Source of the DNA: Nitrospinaceae bacterium | GTDB lineage: Bacteria; Nitrospinota; Nitrospinia; Nitrospinales; Nitrospinaceae | DNA: 64,000 nt | Reading direction: 5' to 3' | Assembly: GCA_024644405.1 (NCBI GenBank) | Contig: JAHELC010000003.1 | Coordinates: 124,001-188,000, forward strand | In this document: positions 35,000 through 43,715 of the stretch, one piece after another | Numbering within the stretch: the first letter of the stretch is position 1 | Layout of the letters: each line of letters begins with the position of its first letter | Program-made: the position numbers and the translations under genes | Notes under the pieces: generated by a model | Told to the model about the DNA's origin: nothing | The model's input: the letters and a program-made list of their open reading frames with translations, nothing else | Databases searched by the model: none

Positions 35000-36349
35000 T
35001 TAAAAAGGGCTCATGCCCCCGCGGCCCCCCATCAAGCTCCCGAGATTAAAACCCCGGGAATTTCCGGAAGACATCTTCTTCATCATTTTTTTCATCTGCG
35101 AGAACTGCTTCATCAGCTTGTTGATTTCGCTGACCGTGGTGCCGCTCCCATTGGCAATGCGCTTTTTGCGGCTGCCGTTGATAACGTTGTGGTGCGTCCG
35201 CTCGTGCGGCGTCATCGAATTGATGATGGCCTCGATACGGACGAATGCCCCGTCGTCCACCTTGATGCCCTTCATCATCTTGCCTGCGCCGGGCACCATG
35301 CTCAGCAGATCCTGAATATTTCCCATCTTGCGAATCTGCTGCAGCTGATCGCGAAAATCTTCCAGGTCAAAGGCGTTCTTTTTTAATTTCTTTTCGAGCT
35401 CTTCCTGTTGTTCCAGCTCGTAAGTGTCCTGGGCCTTGTCGACCAGGGTCATCACGTCGCCCATGCCGAGAATCCGCGACACGATGCGGTCGGGATGAAA
35501 CGGTTCCAACGCATCCAGCTTCTCTCCGGTCCCGATGTACTTGATGGGCTGGCCGGTCACGGATTTGATCGACAAGGCCGCACCCCCGCGCGCGTCGCCG
35601 TCCATCTTCGTCAACACCACGCCGTCGATGCCCACTGCGTCGTGAAACGCCTTCGACACGTTGACCGCTTCCTGACCCATCATGGAATCGGCGACGAACA
35701 GCACCTCGTGCGGCTCGATCTTTTTCTTGATGGCCTTGATCTCGTCCATCAGCGCATCGTCGATGTGCTGACGGCCGGCGGTATCGAGAATCACCGCCGT
35801 GCGCATTTCATCGCGGGCCTGCTTCACCGCCTTGGCGCAAATGCTGACCGGGTCTTTATTGTCCCCGGCCTGGTAGACGTCGATCTCCAGATCGCGCCCC
35901 AATACGTTCAACTGCTCGATCGCCGCTGGACGGTACACGTCGGCCGGGACCAACAGGCAGTTCTTGCCTTCCTTCTTGAATTTCCTGGCCAGCTTGCCGA
36001 CCGTCGTGGTTTTACCGGACCCCTGCAGACCGACCATCAAGATAATGGTGGGCGGCTGGTCGGAAAACTTAATGTCGCTGACTTCACCGCCGAGCAATTG
36101 CTCCAGCTCGTCGTTGACGATCTTGACCATCTGGTGGCCGGGCGTCAGGCTCTTCAGCACCTCCTGGCCAATGGACTTCTCCCGCACTCCGGCGAGAAAA
36201 TCCTTGATGACGGGCAAACTGACGTCCGCCTCGATCAAAGCAACGCGAATCTCGCGCAGGGCTTCATCGACGTCCGCTTCCTTGAGCTTGCCGCGACCCT
36301 TTAATTTTTTGTAGATCGCCTCAAGGCGATTGGACAAATTGTCGAACAT
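35000..36349 (-). CDS. ffh: signal recognition particle protein Ffh (SRP54)
   Basis: A 449-residue Ffh. The N domain begins MFDNLSNRLEAIYKKLKGRG. The G domain has GLQGSGKTTTVGKLARKFK, VILDTAGRQHIDDALM and TKMDGDARGGAALS, and a Met-rich M domain (MKKMMKKMSS and GMSPF end) follows. It binds 4.5S RNA and N-terminal signal sequences to target membrane proteins. The start is the ATG before FDNLSN; the open frame upstream is not conserved. It heads the ffh-rpsP-khpA-rimM-trmD-RNA methyltransferase-rplS operon. Confidence 0.96.
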   Translation of the reverse strand: MFDNLSNRLEAIYKKLKGRGKLKEADVDEALREIRVALIEADVSLPVIKDFLAGVREKSIGQEVLKSLTPGHQMVKIVNDELEQLLGGEVSDIKFSDQPPTIILMVGLQGSGKTTTVGKLARKFKKEGKNCLLVPADVYRPAAIEQLNVLGRDLEIDVYQAGDNKDPVSICAKAVKQARDEMRTAVILDTAGRQHIDDALMDEIKAIKKKIEPHEVLFVADSMMGQEAVNVSKAFHDAVGIDGVVLTKMDGDARGGAALSIKSVTGQPIKYIGTGEKLDALEPFHPDRIVSRILGMGDVMTLVDKAQDTYELEQQEELEKKLKKNAFDLEDFRDQLQQIRKMGNIQDLLSMVPGAGKMMKGIKVDDGAFVRIEAIINSMTPHERTHHNVINGSRKKRIANGSGTTVSEINKLMKQFSQMKKMMKKMSSGNSRGFNLGSLMGGRGGMSPF

Positions 36350-36403
36350 ATGTCGGGAAAACCCTGATTTTACAAATTTTAGGCTATTGTAAGCAGGGTA
36401 GTA

Positions 36404-36409
36404 TATAAT
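36404..36409 (+). promoter_or_regulatory. candidate -10 element of queC
   Basis: TATAAT at 36404-36409, 34 bp before the queC ATG. No good -35 stands at 16-18 bp, so the element may be activator-dependent or fortuitous. Confidence 0.35.
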
Positions 36410-36442
36410 AGCAATCGCTAACTTCCAAGGGATAATAACTGT

Positions 36443-37123
36443 ATGAAAAAAAAGGCTGTCGTGCTCCTGAGCGGGGGGCTGGACTCGGCCACCGTGCTGG
36501 CGATCGCCCTTAAAGCGGGGTATGAGCCGATAACCCTCTGTTTTGACTACGGCCAGAGGCACCGGGTGGAGCTGGAGAAGGCCCGTGCCCTCTCCCGGAA
36601 AATGGGGGCTCTGGAGCATAAAGAGGTCGAAATCGACCTGCGGCAGTTCGGCGGCTCGGCCCTGACGGCTGATATTGATGTGCCCAAAGGCCGTTCGGAA
36701 GGGGAAATGACCGCCGAAATCCCCATCACCTACGTTCCTGCGCGGAACACCATTTTCCTGTCATTCTGCCTGGCGGCGGCGGAAGTGGCCGGAGCGGAGG
36801 ATATTTTCATCGGCGTCAACGCCATTGACTACTCCGGCTATCCCGACTGCCGCCCGGAATATATAAAGGCCTTCGAGCAGATGGCGAACCTGGCCACCAA
36901 AGCCGGGGTGGAGGGAAAATCGAAATTTAAAATCCACACACCCCTGATCGAAATGACCAAAGCCGAGATCATCAAAAAAGGACTGGAACTGGGAGTCGAC
37001 TACTCCCTCACTCATTCCTGCTACCATCCGGATACCAATGGCCACCCCTGCGGCCAATGCGACAGTTGTCTGTTAAGAAAAAAAGGTTTTGCTGAGGCGG
37101 GTGTGGATGATCCTATTGTGTAG
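36443..37123 (+). CDS. queC: 7-cyano-7-deazaguanine synthase
   Basis: A 226-residue QueC. The PP-loop is [17 protein letters not shown], and [18 protein letters not shown] follows. The zinc site is C-x8-C-x2-C-x2-C in [21 protein letters not shown]. It converts 7-carboxy-7-deazaguanine (the QueE product) to preQ0 for queuosine. queE is also in the window, at 48.3 kb, not adjacent. A TATAAT lies just before the start. Confidence 0.96.
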   Translation: MKKKAVVLLSGGLDSATVLAIALKAGYEPITLCFDYGQRHRVELEKARALSRKMGALEHKEVEIDLRQFGGSALTADIDVPKGRSEGEMTAEIPITYVPARNTIFLSFCLAAAEVAGAEDIFIGVNAIDYSGYPDCRPEYIKAFEQMANLATKAGVEGKSKFKIHTPLIEMTKAEIIKKGLELGVDYSLTHSCYHPDTNGHPCGQCDSCLLRKKGFAEAGVDDPIV

Positions 37124-37171
37124 TTGTTCGATTTATCGAACGATTAAGATATCCCAAAAAATTGGATACGG

Positions 37172-37891
37172 TTACTGCTGGCTGGTTCGGCTCTGACTGG
37201 AACCGCCGTCGACGAACAGGATCTCGCCGTTGACGAAGGGACTGGCGATCAGATAATCGAGGGCGCGGGTGAGGTCGGACACATCGCCGTGGGTTTTCAT
37301 GGGCACGTTCTTCTTGTTGCGGTCGAGGTAATCCTGTCCTTTACCCGCGGGCGGAAGGATGAGTCCCGGTGCGATGGCGTTGACGCGCACGGTCTCGCCC
37401 CATTCCACCGCCGCCAGTTTGGTGACGTGTTCCAGCGCCACCTTGCTGACCGAGTACGCGGCGAAGGTCGGGATGTTCTTGGTGATGCGTTCGTCGAGGA
37501 GGTTGACGATCAACCCCTGCCCCACCTGTTTTTTGTATTCGCGCATGAGCAGATAGGGCGATATGAGATTCAGCGCCATCGTATCGACCAGCGTTTTTGT
37601 GGACGTGTGCTCGACGTTCTCCTGGATGAAGTTGGCGGCGCAGTTGATGAGCAGTGCGACGTCGCTAAAATCCGCTGTCACCCGCTTAACCAATCCTTCG
37701 GCAAACGCGAGGTCGGTCAGACTGCCGGGATAGGTCTTGCACGTCACCCCCGCCTGTTTCGCATGGGCGAGCACTTCCGCGGGATCGGAGCTGTTATAGC
37801 TCAGCGCAAGATTCCATCCCTGATCCGCCAGATGGCAGGCCAGGGCCCTGCCGAGGCGCACCGCACCACCTGTGATGATCGCTGTGGACAT
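37172..37891 (-). CDS. SDR-family reductase, FolM/pteridine-reductase-like
   Basis: A 239-residue SDR. The cofactor loop is TGGAVRLGRALACHL, whose Arg (GAVRLG) is the usual pointer to NADPH-using pteridine or dihydromonapterin reductases such as FolM and PTR1. The catalytic motif is AYSVSKVALEH (Y-x3-K), and NAIAPGLILPP precedes the substrate loop. It may reduce a pterin. The ATG chosen has a GGAG SD; a start four codons upstream exists. It is divergent from mogA, which would fit a shared link to pterin/molybdopterin chemistry, but this is inference. Confidence 0.8.
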   Translation of the reverse strand: MSTAIITGGAVRLGRALACHLADQGWNLALSYNSSDPAEVLAHAKQAGVTCKTYPGSLTDLAFAEGLVKRVTADFSDVALLINCAANFIQENVEHTSTKTLVDTMALNLISPYLLMREYKKQVGQGLIVNLLDERITKNIPTFAAYSVSKVALEHVTKLAAVEWGETVRVNAIAPGLILPPAGKGQDYLDRNKKNVPMKTHGDVSDLTRALDYLIASPFVNGEILFVDGGSSQSRTSQQ

Positions 37892-37971
37892 GGGTTTCTC
37901 CATCCTCGTGAGCCTTCGGTTATATCATAATTGCCCCTGTTAAAAACAGGGCAGGCGACCGTGAGTCCTGC

Positions 37972-38000
37972 TTTACACGGAGCAACGGGATTGATACTAT
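37972..38000 (+). promoter_or_regulatory. candidate sigma70 promoter of mogA
   Basis: TTTACA (37972-37977) and TACTAT (37995-38000) are spaced exactly 17 bp, 30 bp before the mogA ATG with its AGGAG SD. Confidence 0.6.
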
Positions 38001-38030
38001 GCGGGCGAACCCTCTTTAGGAGTGAACGGA

Positions 38031-38549
38031 ATGGACGCAAAGGCAGGCAAAAGCGTGAATATCGCCATCATGACGGTATCGGACACGCGCACGGAAGCAG
38101 ACGACAAATCGGGAAATACGCTGGTGGACCGCGCCAAGGCCGCGGGGCACAATGTGGTCGATAAACAGATCGTGAAAGATGAGATCCCTATCATTCAGGC
38201 GACCCTCAAAAAATGGATCGCCGACTCCAACATCGACGTCGTTATCGCCACCGGCGGGACCGGCGTCACCGGACGGGACGTCACGCCGGAGGCATTCGAA
38301 GGGTTGTATGACAAATCAATTCCCGGTTTCGGCGAACTGTTCCGCATGTTGAGTTATCAGAACATCAAGACCTCGACGATGCAGTCGCGCGCCACCGGCG
38401 GCGTAGCCAACGGTACCTTTCTGTTCGCCCTGCCCGGCTCCACCGGCGCGTGCAAGGACGCGTGGGACGGGATTCTCGTGCACCAGCTCAACAGCAACAA
38501 CCCGCCGTGCAACCTGGTGGAGCTGATGCCGCGCCTGCTGGAAAAATAA
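38031..38549 (+). CDS. mogA: molybdopterin adenylyltransferase (MogA/MoaB family)
   Basis: A 172-residue MogA/MoaB-type protein. It starts with [19 protein letters not shown], holds [17 protein letters not shown] and ends [16 protein letters not shown], all typical. It adenylates molybdopterin before molybdate insertion by MoeA, forming the cofactor of nitrate reductases and related enzymes. The ATG with an AGGAG SD is chosen over a GTG nine bases earlier. The next stretch is repeat copy B. Confidence 0.92.
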   Translation: MDAKAGKSVNIAIMTVSDTRTEADDKSGNTLVDRAKAAGHNVVDKQIVKDEIPIIQATLKKWIADSNIDVVIATGGTGVTGRDVTPEAFEGLYDKSIPGFGELFRMLSYQNIKTSTMQSRATGGVANGTFLFALPGSTGACKDAWDGILVHQLNSNNPPCNLVELMPRLLEK

Positions 38550-38568
38550 CCTGCCGCTCCGCGCGGGG

Positions 38569-38638
38569 CGACTCCTACCAAAGAGGGAAATTACTGACGG
38601 TAACCAACAAGCGATGGTCACTGGGCGCAACTCCAAGT
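38569..38638 (+). repeat. dispersed intergenic repeat, copy B
   Basis: It lies between mogA and rluD. It shares CGACTCCTACC and AAG with copy C, and ACTGACGGT, AACAAGCGAT, GGTCACTGGGCGC and CTCCAAG with copies A and C. The order of the blocks differs slightly from copy C, so this is a mosaic or degenerate copy. Confidence 0.6.
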
Positions 38639-38699
38639 CTCCCCCCTTATATCAATGAGAACTTTACATAACTCAATCCGGCCCGCGGGCTCTTAAACC

Positions 38700-39629
38700 A
38701 TGCAACAATTTGAATACGACATCGATCCCGCCTGCGGCAAGAAACGCCTGGACATTTTCCTGACCGAGGTCCAAGCCGATATCACGCGATCTTACATCAA
38801 GAAACTGATCGAGACCGAGCGCGTCACCGTCAACGGCGTTCCCGCGAAAGCCCAATACAAGTTGAAAGAGGGCGACCACGTGGAAGTCGAGGTGCCCGAC
38901 CCGGAACCGCTGGAGGTCAAGGCGGAGCCGATTCCCTTGAATATTGTTTACGAGGACGAGTGCCTGATCGTCATCGACAAACCTCCCGGCATGGTGGTGC
39001 ACCCGGCCCCCGGCCATTCCGGCGGCACCCTGGTCAATGCGCTTTTGCATCACTGTCATGACCTGGCCGGCATCGGCGGGGTGGAGCGGCCGGGAATTGT
39101 GCACCGGCTCGACAAGGACACTTCCGGCCTGATCGTCGCCGCCAAAACCGAGGCCTGCATGCAATCGTTGACCCGCCAGTTCAAAGAGCGGGATATCCAC
39201 AAAGTGTACCTGGCTCTAGCCAAGGGAACCCTCGAATCAAAAACCGGGGAGATCGACGTGCCTATCGGCCGGCACAAAACACAGCGGAAAAAAATGTCGA
39301 CCCGCGCCCCGGCCGGCAGGGACGCGCAAACCCGGTATGAAGTGATCCGGCAATTGGACGGCTACGCCTATCTCCGGTTGTTCCCGAAAACAGGTCGAAC
39401 CCATCAGCTCCGGGTGCATTTGGCGTCCATCGGCCATCCTGTTCTGGGCGACCGGTTGTATGGCGGAACGCTGGGACCGGGGCTTCCTCAAATTGCGAGA
39501 CAAGCCCTGCACGCCCATCGGCTGGAGTTGACACACCCGGTCACCGGGAATCTTTTACAACTGGAAAGCCCAATACCTTCTGATATAGAGGCCCTGCTCC
39601 CGGCCTCACCTGATCCAAAGGTCCATTGA
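38700..39629 (+). CDS. rluD: RluD-family 23S rRNA pseudouridine synthase
   Basis: A 309-residue RluA-family enzyme. An N-terminal S4 domain (KKRLDIFLTEV to KAQYKLKEGDHVEVEV) is followed by the synthase core with IDKPPGMVVHPAPGH and the catalytic Asp in GIVHRLDKDTSGLIVAAKT. GRTHQLRVHLASIGHPVLGD closes the domain, split here into its blocks. RluD modifies U1911, U1915 and U1917 in 23S helix 69. It ends at the long gene-free stretch. It follows repeat copy B; the ATG is at 38700. Confidence 0.93.
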   Translation: MQQFEYDIDPACGKKRLDIFLTEVQADITRSYIKKLIETERVTVNGVPAKAQYKLKEGDHVEVEVPDPEPLEVKAEPIPLNIVYEDECLIVIDKPPGMVVHPAPGHSGGTLVNALLHHCHDLAGIGGVERPGIVHRLDKDTSGLIVAAKTEACMQSLTRQFKERDIHKVYLALAKGTLESKTGEIDVPIGRHKTQRKKMSTRAPAGRDAQTRYEVIRQLDGYAYLRLFPKTGRTHQLRVHLASIGHPVLGDRLYGGTLGPGLPQIARQALHAHRLELTHPVTGNLLQLESPIPSDIEALLPASPDPKVH

Positions 39630-39708
39630 AAATCGTCAAATTAAATCAGGTGGGGCATGAAGAGCGTGGACTTGGAGTGAGAAAAATACCCCATATTCAC
39701 CCAGCTCC

Positions 39709-39717
39709 TGTGGAAAA
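39709..39717 (-). promoter_or_regulatory. DnaA-box-like word, one mismatch
   Basis: TGTGGAAAA on the plus strand, i.e. TTTTCCACA on the minus strand, compared with TTATCCACA. Confidence 0.35.
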
Positions 39718-39880
39718 GATGTGAGAAAAATCATACCGGAGAGATCCCGGAGATATACTCTTTTTGGACTGAATTAGAGGCGCAACCGGGAATACTTAAT
39801 TAAATATAATAAAAACAATAATTTATAGATGCCTCCCTTTTCATAAAATAAAATATCCAAAACTCACCGAGTTTTCAAAG

Positions 39881-39889
39881 TTATCCACA
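39881..39889 (+). promoter_or_regulatory. perfect DnaA-box word TTATCCACA
   Basis: TTATCCACA followed by GTTACA, inside the longest gene-free region. The surrounding 80 bp are AT-rich. Confidence 0.5.
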
Positions 39890-40445
39890 GTTACACGGGT
39901 ATTTTTTTGGATCGCAATATCTTTGCAGGAAAAAAGGATGAGATCGGTAACAAAAAATTGGCGGTTATTTTTTCAAAGCAGACCACTGGTTTTTTTAAAT
40001 CCTGGGTAACCCTAAAATTGTAACCTTCGCTTGCTGAGTGTTTAAAGGCTCAACCATGGATCAAAATTTTGACACCTGGAAATCCCTCACTGGGCAAAGG
40101 TATGCGGTGCAAGCAAAAATTACCATGCGTGTACCGTTCTAAAACAGGGAAGGTTTGGGACTTAGCAATGGTTTCGCACATTGATTTAAGCCACTCGGAC
40201 AGTGAGCCACGCGGCAAGGCCTGATGCGTGGTGATCTTAAGAAGCCCTTGTAAATTAATCCATTACTTTTCACAAAAATTGTGCAAAAACTGTGGGAAAC
40301 TTCGAAACAAGCTCTTCAAATGCCTAAAAAACAAAGTCGCCGCGTCCAACGATTAGATTTTATGCAAGCCCATAAAACCCCGTTAGAATTGATCTAACCG
40401 TTTGGAAGAGTTCATCCAACACCTGTGGTAATATAACTGGTTGAT

Positions 40446-41546
40446 ATGTTGGATAGAAGACTGTTTACCCATTTCAATTGGTGGTATTTCCTGTTGATCC
40501 TGTCTCTGGCAGTGATTGGCGTTGTCACCATTTACAGCGCCAACCACGCCCGGCCGGAGGAATTTTACCGGAACCTCTACGTCAAACAGATCTATTGGAT
40601 CCTGGGAGGTTTGGGGGCAATGCTCTTCGCCCTTTTTATTGATTACCGGGTTCTCAGCCGTTATGCCTATCCCATTTTTCTGCTCACCGTCCTATCCCTG
40701 ATTTACGTCCTGATTTTCGGAACCGTCAGTTCCGGTGCCCGGCGGTGGATTCATCTCGGTCCCTGGTCCCTGCAGGTTTCCGAGTTTGCCAAGTTCGCCC
40801 TCATCCTGGTTTTGGCCAAGTATTTTGAAACCGGCAAGGCAGGCGGGCAGTACGACCTGAGAGACCTCATTATACCCGCCCTGTTGACCTGTATGCTCGT
40901 CGGGTTGATTTACCTGCAACCGGACCTGGGTACCGCGTTGATCGTTATATTCATTTTTTTTGTATTTGTGATGGCCATCGAACTGAATCCAAAAACCCTT
41001 TGGAGGTTGATCGGGACCGGAGTAATTCTCGCCCCCTTCGGTTGGTTTCTGCTCAAGGGGTATCAGAAAACCCGGATACTGACCCTGTTCAATCCCGAGC
41101 TGGATCCCCTGAAAACCGGGTACCACACCATACAATCCAAAATTGCCGTGGGTTCCGGCGGGTTCTGGGGAAAAGGCCTGATGGCGGGAACCCAAAGCCG
41201 GCTTAATTTTCTGCCCGAAAAACATACTGATTTTATTTTTTCGGTGTTTGCCGAGGAGCTGGGGTTTATCGGCGTATTCGTTCTATTTGCCCTGTATCTG
41301 GTTCTGATTTTAAAAGGGTTGAATATCGCGTTCCGGGCGGCGGACCGGTTCGGCCTTTTGGTTTCTTTGGGCATCGTGGCTTCCATGAGCTTTTACATTA
41401 TTTTCAACATTGGCATGACCATTGGAATTTTCCCCGTCACCGGGCTGCCCCTGCCCCTCCTCAGTTATGGCGGATCCTCTCTGATCACCAACTTCTTCGC
41501 ACTGGGATTGCTCATGAACATCGAGATGCGTCGCGCCATTCACTAA
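40446..41546 (+). CDS. rodA: rod shape-determining protein RodA
   Basis: A 366-residue SEDS-family glycosyltransferase with about ten membrane segments. It starts NWWYFLLILSLAVIGVVTIYSA and carries LQPDLGTALIVIFIFFVFV, GTQSRLNFLPEKHTDFIFSVFAEELG and GIFPVTGLPLPLLSYGGSSL, typical of RodA. It polymerises lipid II in lateral wall growth with the class B penicillin-binding protein PBP2. No PBP2 gene (mrdA) precedes it; an 816-bp gene-free region does. No convincing promoter pair was found. Confidence 0.95.
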   Translation: MLDRRLFTHFNWWYFLLILSLAVIGVVTIYSANHARPEEFYRNLYVKQIYWILGGLGAMLFALFIDYRVLSRYAYPIFLLTVLSLIYVLIFGTVSSGARRWIHLGPWSLQVSEFAKFALILVLAKYFETGKAGGQYDLRDLIIPALLTCMLVGLIYLQPDLGTALIVIFIFFVFVMAIELNPKTLWRLIGTGVILAPFGWFLLKGYQKTRILTLFNPELDPLKTGYHTIQSKIAVGSGGFWGKGLMAGTQSRLNFLPEKHTDFIFSVFAEELGFIGVFVLFALYLVLILKGLNIAFRAADRFGLLVSLGIVASMSFYIIFNIGMTIGIFPVTGLPLPLLSYGGSSLITNFFALGLLMNIEMRRAIH

Positions 41547-41609
41547 CCCATAAAAGGTAGCCCCATTTACCGGCTTGTATTCCATTTTTGACCCAGAAAT
41601 TTTCCAGCC

Positions 41610-41618
41610 GTGCTATAA
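41610..41618 (+). promoter_or_regulatory. candidate extended -10 promoter of rng
   Basis: TGCTATAAT at 41610-41618 gives a perfect TATAAT with the TGn extension, 53 bp before the rng ATG. A TTGACC at 41587-41592 is 20 bp upstream, a longer spacer than usual. Confidence 0.65.
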
Positions 41619-41670
41619 TCGGCCCATCCGTATGAGCTAAACATTTTAATTTTCAGCACCTTAAGAACCT

Positions 41671-43212
41671 ATGGCTTCCGAAATCATAATCAATTCCAAC
41701 CCCCGCGAGATCCGAGTCGCTCTGGTTGAAAATAATCAGCTGGCCGAAATTTTTATTGAGCACAAGGCCAAGAAAGGGATTGTCGGGAATATTTACAAGG
41801 GCCTCGTGACCAAAGTCCTGCCGGGAATGCAGGTCGCGTTTGTCGATATCGGCCTTGAGAAAGCCGGGTTCCTGTATGTGGGCGATATCGATGTCATCGA
41901 CCTCATGGAATATGAAAACGATGAAGAGGATTCGGAAGAAATGGAGCTGGAGAAGGAGAAGGACGAAGCTTCACAGGAAGAGAGCAAAACTTCCCGCATG
42001 GCGGGCCGGGGCATCCCCATCCAGGATTTGCTCAAAGAAGGCCAGGAAATCGTCGTGCAGATCGCCAAAAATCCACTGGGGACGAAGGGGGCCCGTATTA
42101 CCTCCTTTATCACCCTGGCGGGCCGCCATATTGTTTATATGCCGACCGTCAACCAGGTCAGCGTTTCACGCCGAATCGAGGACGAAGATGAGAAAGACCG
42201 CCTGAAGAGTCTGGTCGCCGAAATCGGGCGGCCCGATGAAGGTTATATTATCCGCACCGCGGGCCTGGGCCGCAATAAAGACGATTTTCTACCCGACGTC
42301 AATTTCCTGCATAAATTATGGGACAACCTGCAGGGACGGTCCGACAACCAGCCGGCGCCCTGCCTGCTGTATGAAGACCTGAACCTGATATTCCGGTCGA
42401 TCCGCGATCTGTTCAACGAAGACGTCGAACGGCTGGTGATCGACTCCAAGGTGGATTACGAAAAATGCATCGAATTCTGTTCCAGCTATCTCCCCCACCT
42501 GGTGGACAAAATCGAACTCTATAAAGAGCCCGTACCCATTTACGATTACTACGGCATCGAGATAGAAATCAACCGGGCGCTGGGCCGGAAAATCTGGCTC
42601 AAATCCGGAGGCTTCATCACCATCGACCAGACCGAGGCACTGGTCGCCATCGACGTCAATACTGGAAAATTCGTCGGGCATACCGATCCCGAAGAAACCA
42701 TCCTTAAAACGAACCTTGAAGCGGTCAAGGAAATCGTTTACCAGTTACGCCTGAGAAACATCGGAGGCATCATCATTGTCGATTTTATCGACATGGCCAA
42801 GGAAGAGAGCAAGGAGATTGTCTGGAACTCCCTGACCCAGGAGCTGAAATTCGACCGTTCGCGAACCAATATCCTGAAGATTTCGGAACTGGGTCTGGTC
42901 GAAATGACCCGCAAGCGGGTGCGAGGCAGCCTGAGCCAGATCCTGTGCGACCCCTGTCCGTACTGTGATGGCAAAGGCCATATCAAATCACCCACCACGG
43001 TGTGTTACGAAATTATCCGGGCTCTGCAAAGGCTGGTCACCAACAACCTGTCCCATAAAAACATCACCATCGAGGTGCCGCCGCCGGTGTATGACCTTCT
43101 ATTTGAAGAAGAAACCTCTTATCTGGACGATATCGAAAAATCCTACAATATCGAGGTCAACGTCAAGGTCAACCCCAAACTGCACCAGGAAAAGTACACG
43201 ATCATCACCTGA
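41671..43212 (+). CDS. rng: ribonuclease G/E family endoribonuclease
   Basis: A 513-residue protein. It starts MASEIIINSNPREIRVALVEN, and the S1 domain (GNIYKGLVTKVLPGMQVAFVDIGLEKAGFLYV) carries a charged, mostly acidic insertion of about 45 residues (roughly 85-130). The catalytic DNase-I-like part has IDQTEALVAIDVNTGKFVG and IIIVDFIDMAKEE, with the metal-binding Asp residues. The zinc-link motif is CDPCPYCDGKGH. It processes rRNA and mRNA. It lacks the long C-terminal scaffold of RNase E, so RNase G is preferred. Confidence 0.93.
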   Translation: MASEIIINSNPREIRVALVENNQLAEIFIEHKAKKGIVGNIYKGLVTKVLPGMQVAFVDIGLEKAGFLYVGDIDVIDLMEYENDEEDSEEMELEKEKDEASQEESKTSRMAGRGIPIQDLLKEGQEIVVQIAKNPLGTKGARITSFITLAGRHIVYMPTVNQVSVSRRIEDEDEKDRLKSLVAEIGRPDEGYIIRTAGLGRNKDDFLPDVNFLHKLWDNLQGRSDNQPAPCLLYEDLNLIFRSIRDLFNEDVERLVIDSKVDYEKCIEFCSSYLPHLVDKIELYKEPVPIYDYYGIEIEINRALGRKIWLKSGGFITIDQTEALVAIDVNTGKFVGHTDPEETILKTNLEAVKEIVYQLRLRNIGGIIIVDFIDMAKEESKEIVWNSLTQELKFDRSRTNILKISELGLVEMTRKRVRGSLSQILCDPCPYCDGKGHIKSPTTVCYEIIRALQRLVTNNLSHKNITIEVPPPVYDLLFEEETSYLDDIEKSYNIEVNVKVNPKLHQEKYTIIT

Positions 43213-43251
43213 TCCCCGCCGAAAAATCATTCCCATCGGACAACTTGAGGT

Positions 43252-43279
43252 TTGGAGTTGGACCCTCCCGTGATAGAAT
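43252..43279 (+). promoter_or_regulatory. candidate promoter of the BamE-like lipoprotein gene
   Basis: TTGGAG (43252-43257) and TAGAAT (43274-43279) are separated by 16 bp, 100 bp upstream of the ATG with its AAGGAG SD. Confidence 0.4.
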
Positions 43280-43378
43280 CCGATCATTCAACAGTTCGCA
43301 TTTTTACGTTGCTGCTCAATACCATTGTCCGTCCCCTGTAGGACGTGGCAGCTGGTCAATCACAAGGAGATCACAACC

Positions 43379-43693
43379 ATGAGACCATTACTGATCCTCG
43401 GAGCATTGCTTCTTTGTTTTTCTTTGACCCTTGGGTGTGGAACCGTCGGTAAGGATTTTAATATCGATCAGGCCCAGTCCATTCAAAACGGCAAAACCAC
43501 CCGGGAAGATATTGCCCTTATGTTTGGGGAACCGTTCAAGGTCGGCGTCCAGAACAGCCATCCCATCTGGGTGTATGAACAAAACAAATACCGGGCCATC
43601 GGAGAGGATACCTCCAAGAGCCTGATCGTGGAGTTCGACGACAATGGTGTGGTGCGCAATCACTCCATCATGTCGAATGAACCCAGTCTCTAA
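43379..43693 (+). CDS. small lipoprotein, SmpA/BamE-like
   Basis: A 104-residue protein with a signal segment (LLILGALLLCFSLTLGC) ending in a lipobox, so it should be lipid-anchored. The mature part, with ISIRP-like SIQNGKTTREDIALMFGEPFKVG and VWVYEQ-like IWVYEQNKY, matches the SmpA/OmlA (BamE) fold, whose N-terminal G-x-T-T-x-x-D-V-x-x-x-L/F-G-x-P pattern is recognisable. BamE stabilises the outer-membrane beta-barrel assembly complex, but such domains also occur in other lipoproteins. The narK gene follows by 22 bp. Confidence 0.75.
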   Translation: MRPLLILGALLLCFSLTLGCGTVGKDFNIDQAQSIQNGKTTREDIALMFGEPFKVGVQNSHPIWVYEQNKYRAIGEDTSKSLIVEFDDNGVVRNHSIMSNEPSL

Positions 43694-43715
43694 GCACCTC
43701 GAAATTATTTTATAG

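Larger units (their letters stand above)
39630..40445. other. 816-bp gene-free region with DnaA-box-like words
   Basis: The region holds no supported gene. It is AT-rich, especially 39797-39835. It contains a perfect DnaA-box word TTATCCACA (39881-39889), and on the other strand TGTGGAAAA (39709-39717, one mismatch) and TGTGGGAAA (40291-40299, two mismatches). A 27-codon open frame at 40057-40140 has no SD. This may be an origin, a regulatory region or an RNA-gene locus. I recognise no tRNA, tmRNA or RNase P RNA in it. Confidence 0.5.

Noticed and set aside
36349-36619. A 90-residue N-terminal extension of Ffh
   Set aside because: The upstream part has no resemblance to Ffh, and overlaps queC on the other strand; the start at 36349 matches the family.
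40057-40140. A 27-codon open frame in the long gene-free region
   Set aside because: No Shine-Dalgarno sequence, short, and no similarity recognised; expected by chance in this length.
39630-40445. A structural RNA gene (tmRNA, RNase P, 6S) in the gap before rodA
   Set aside because: The conserved core words of tmRNA and RNase P RNA are not found, and 6S cannot be judged by eye.
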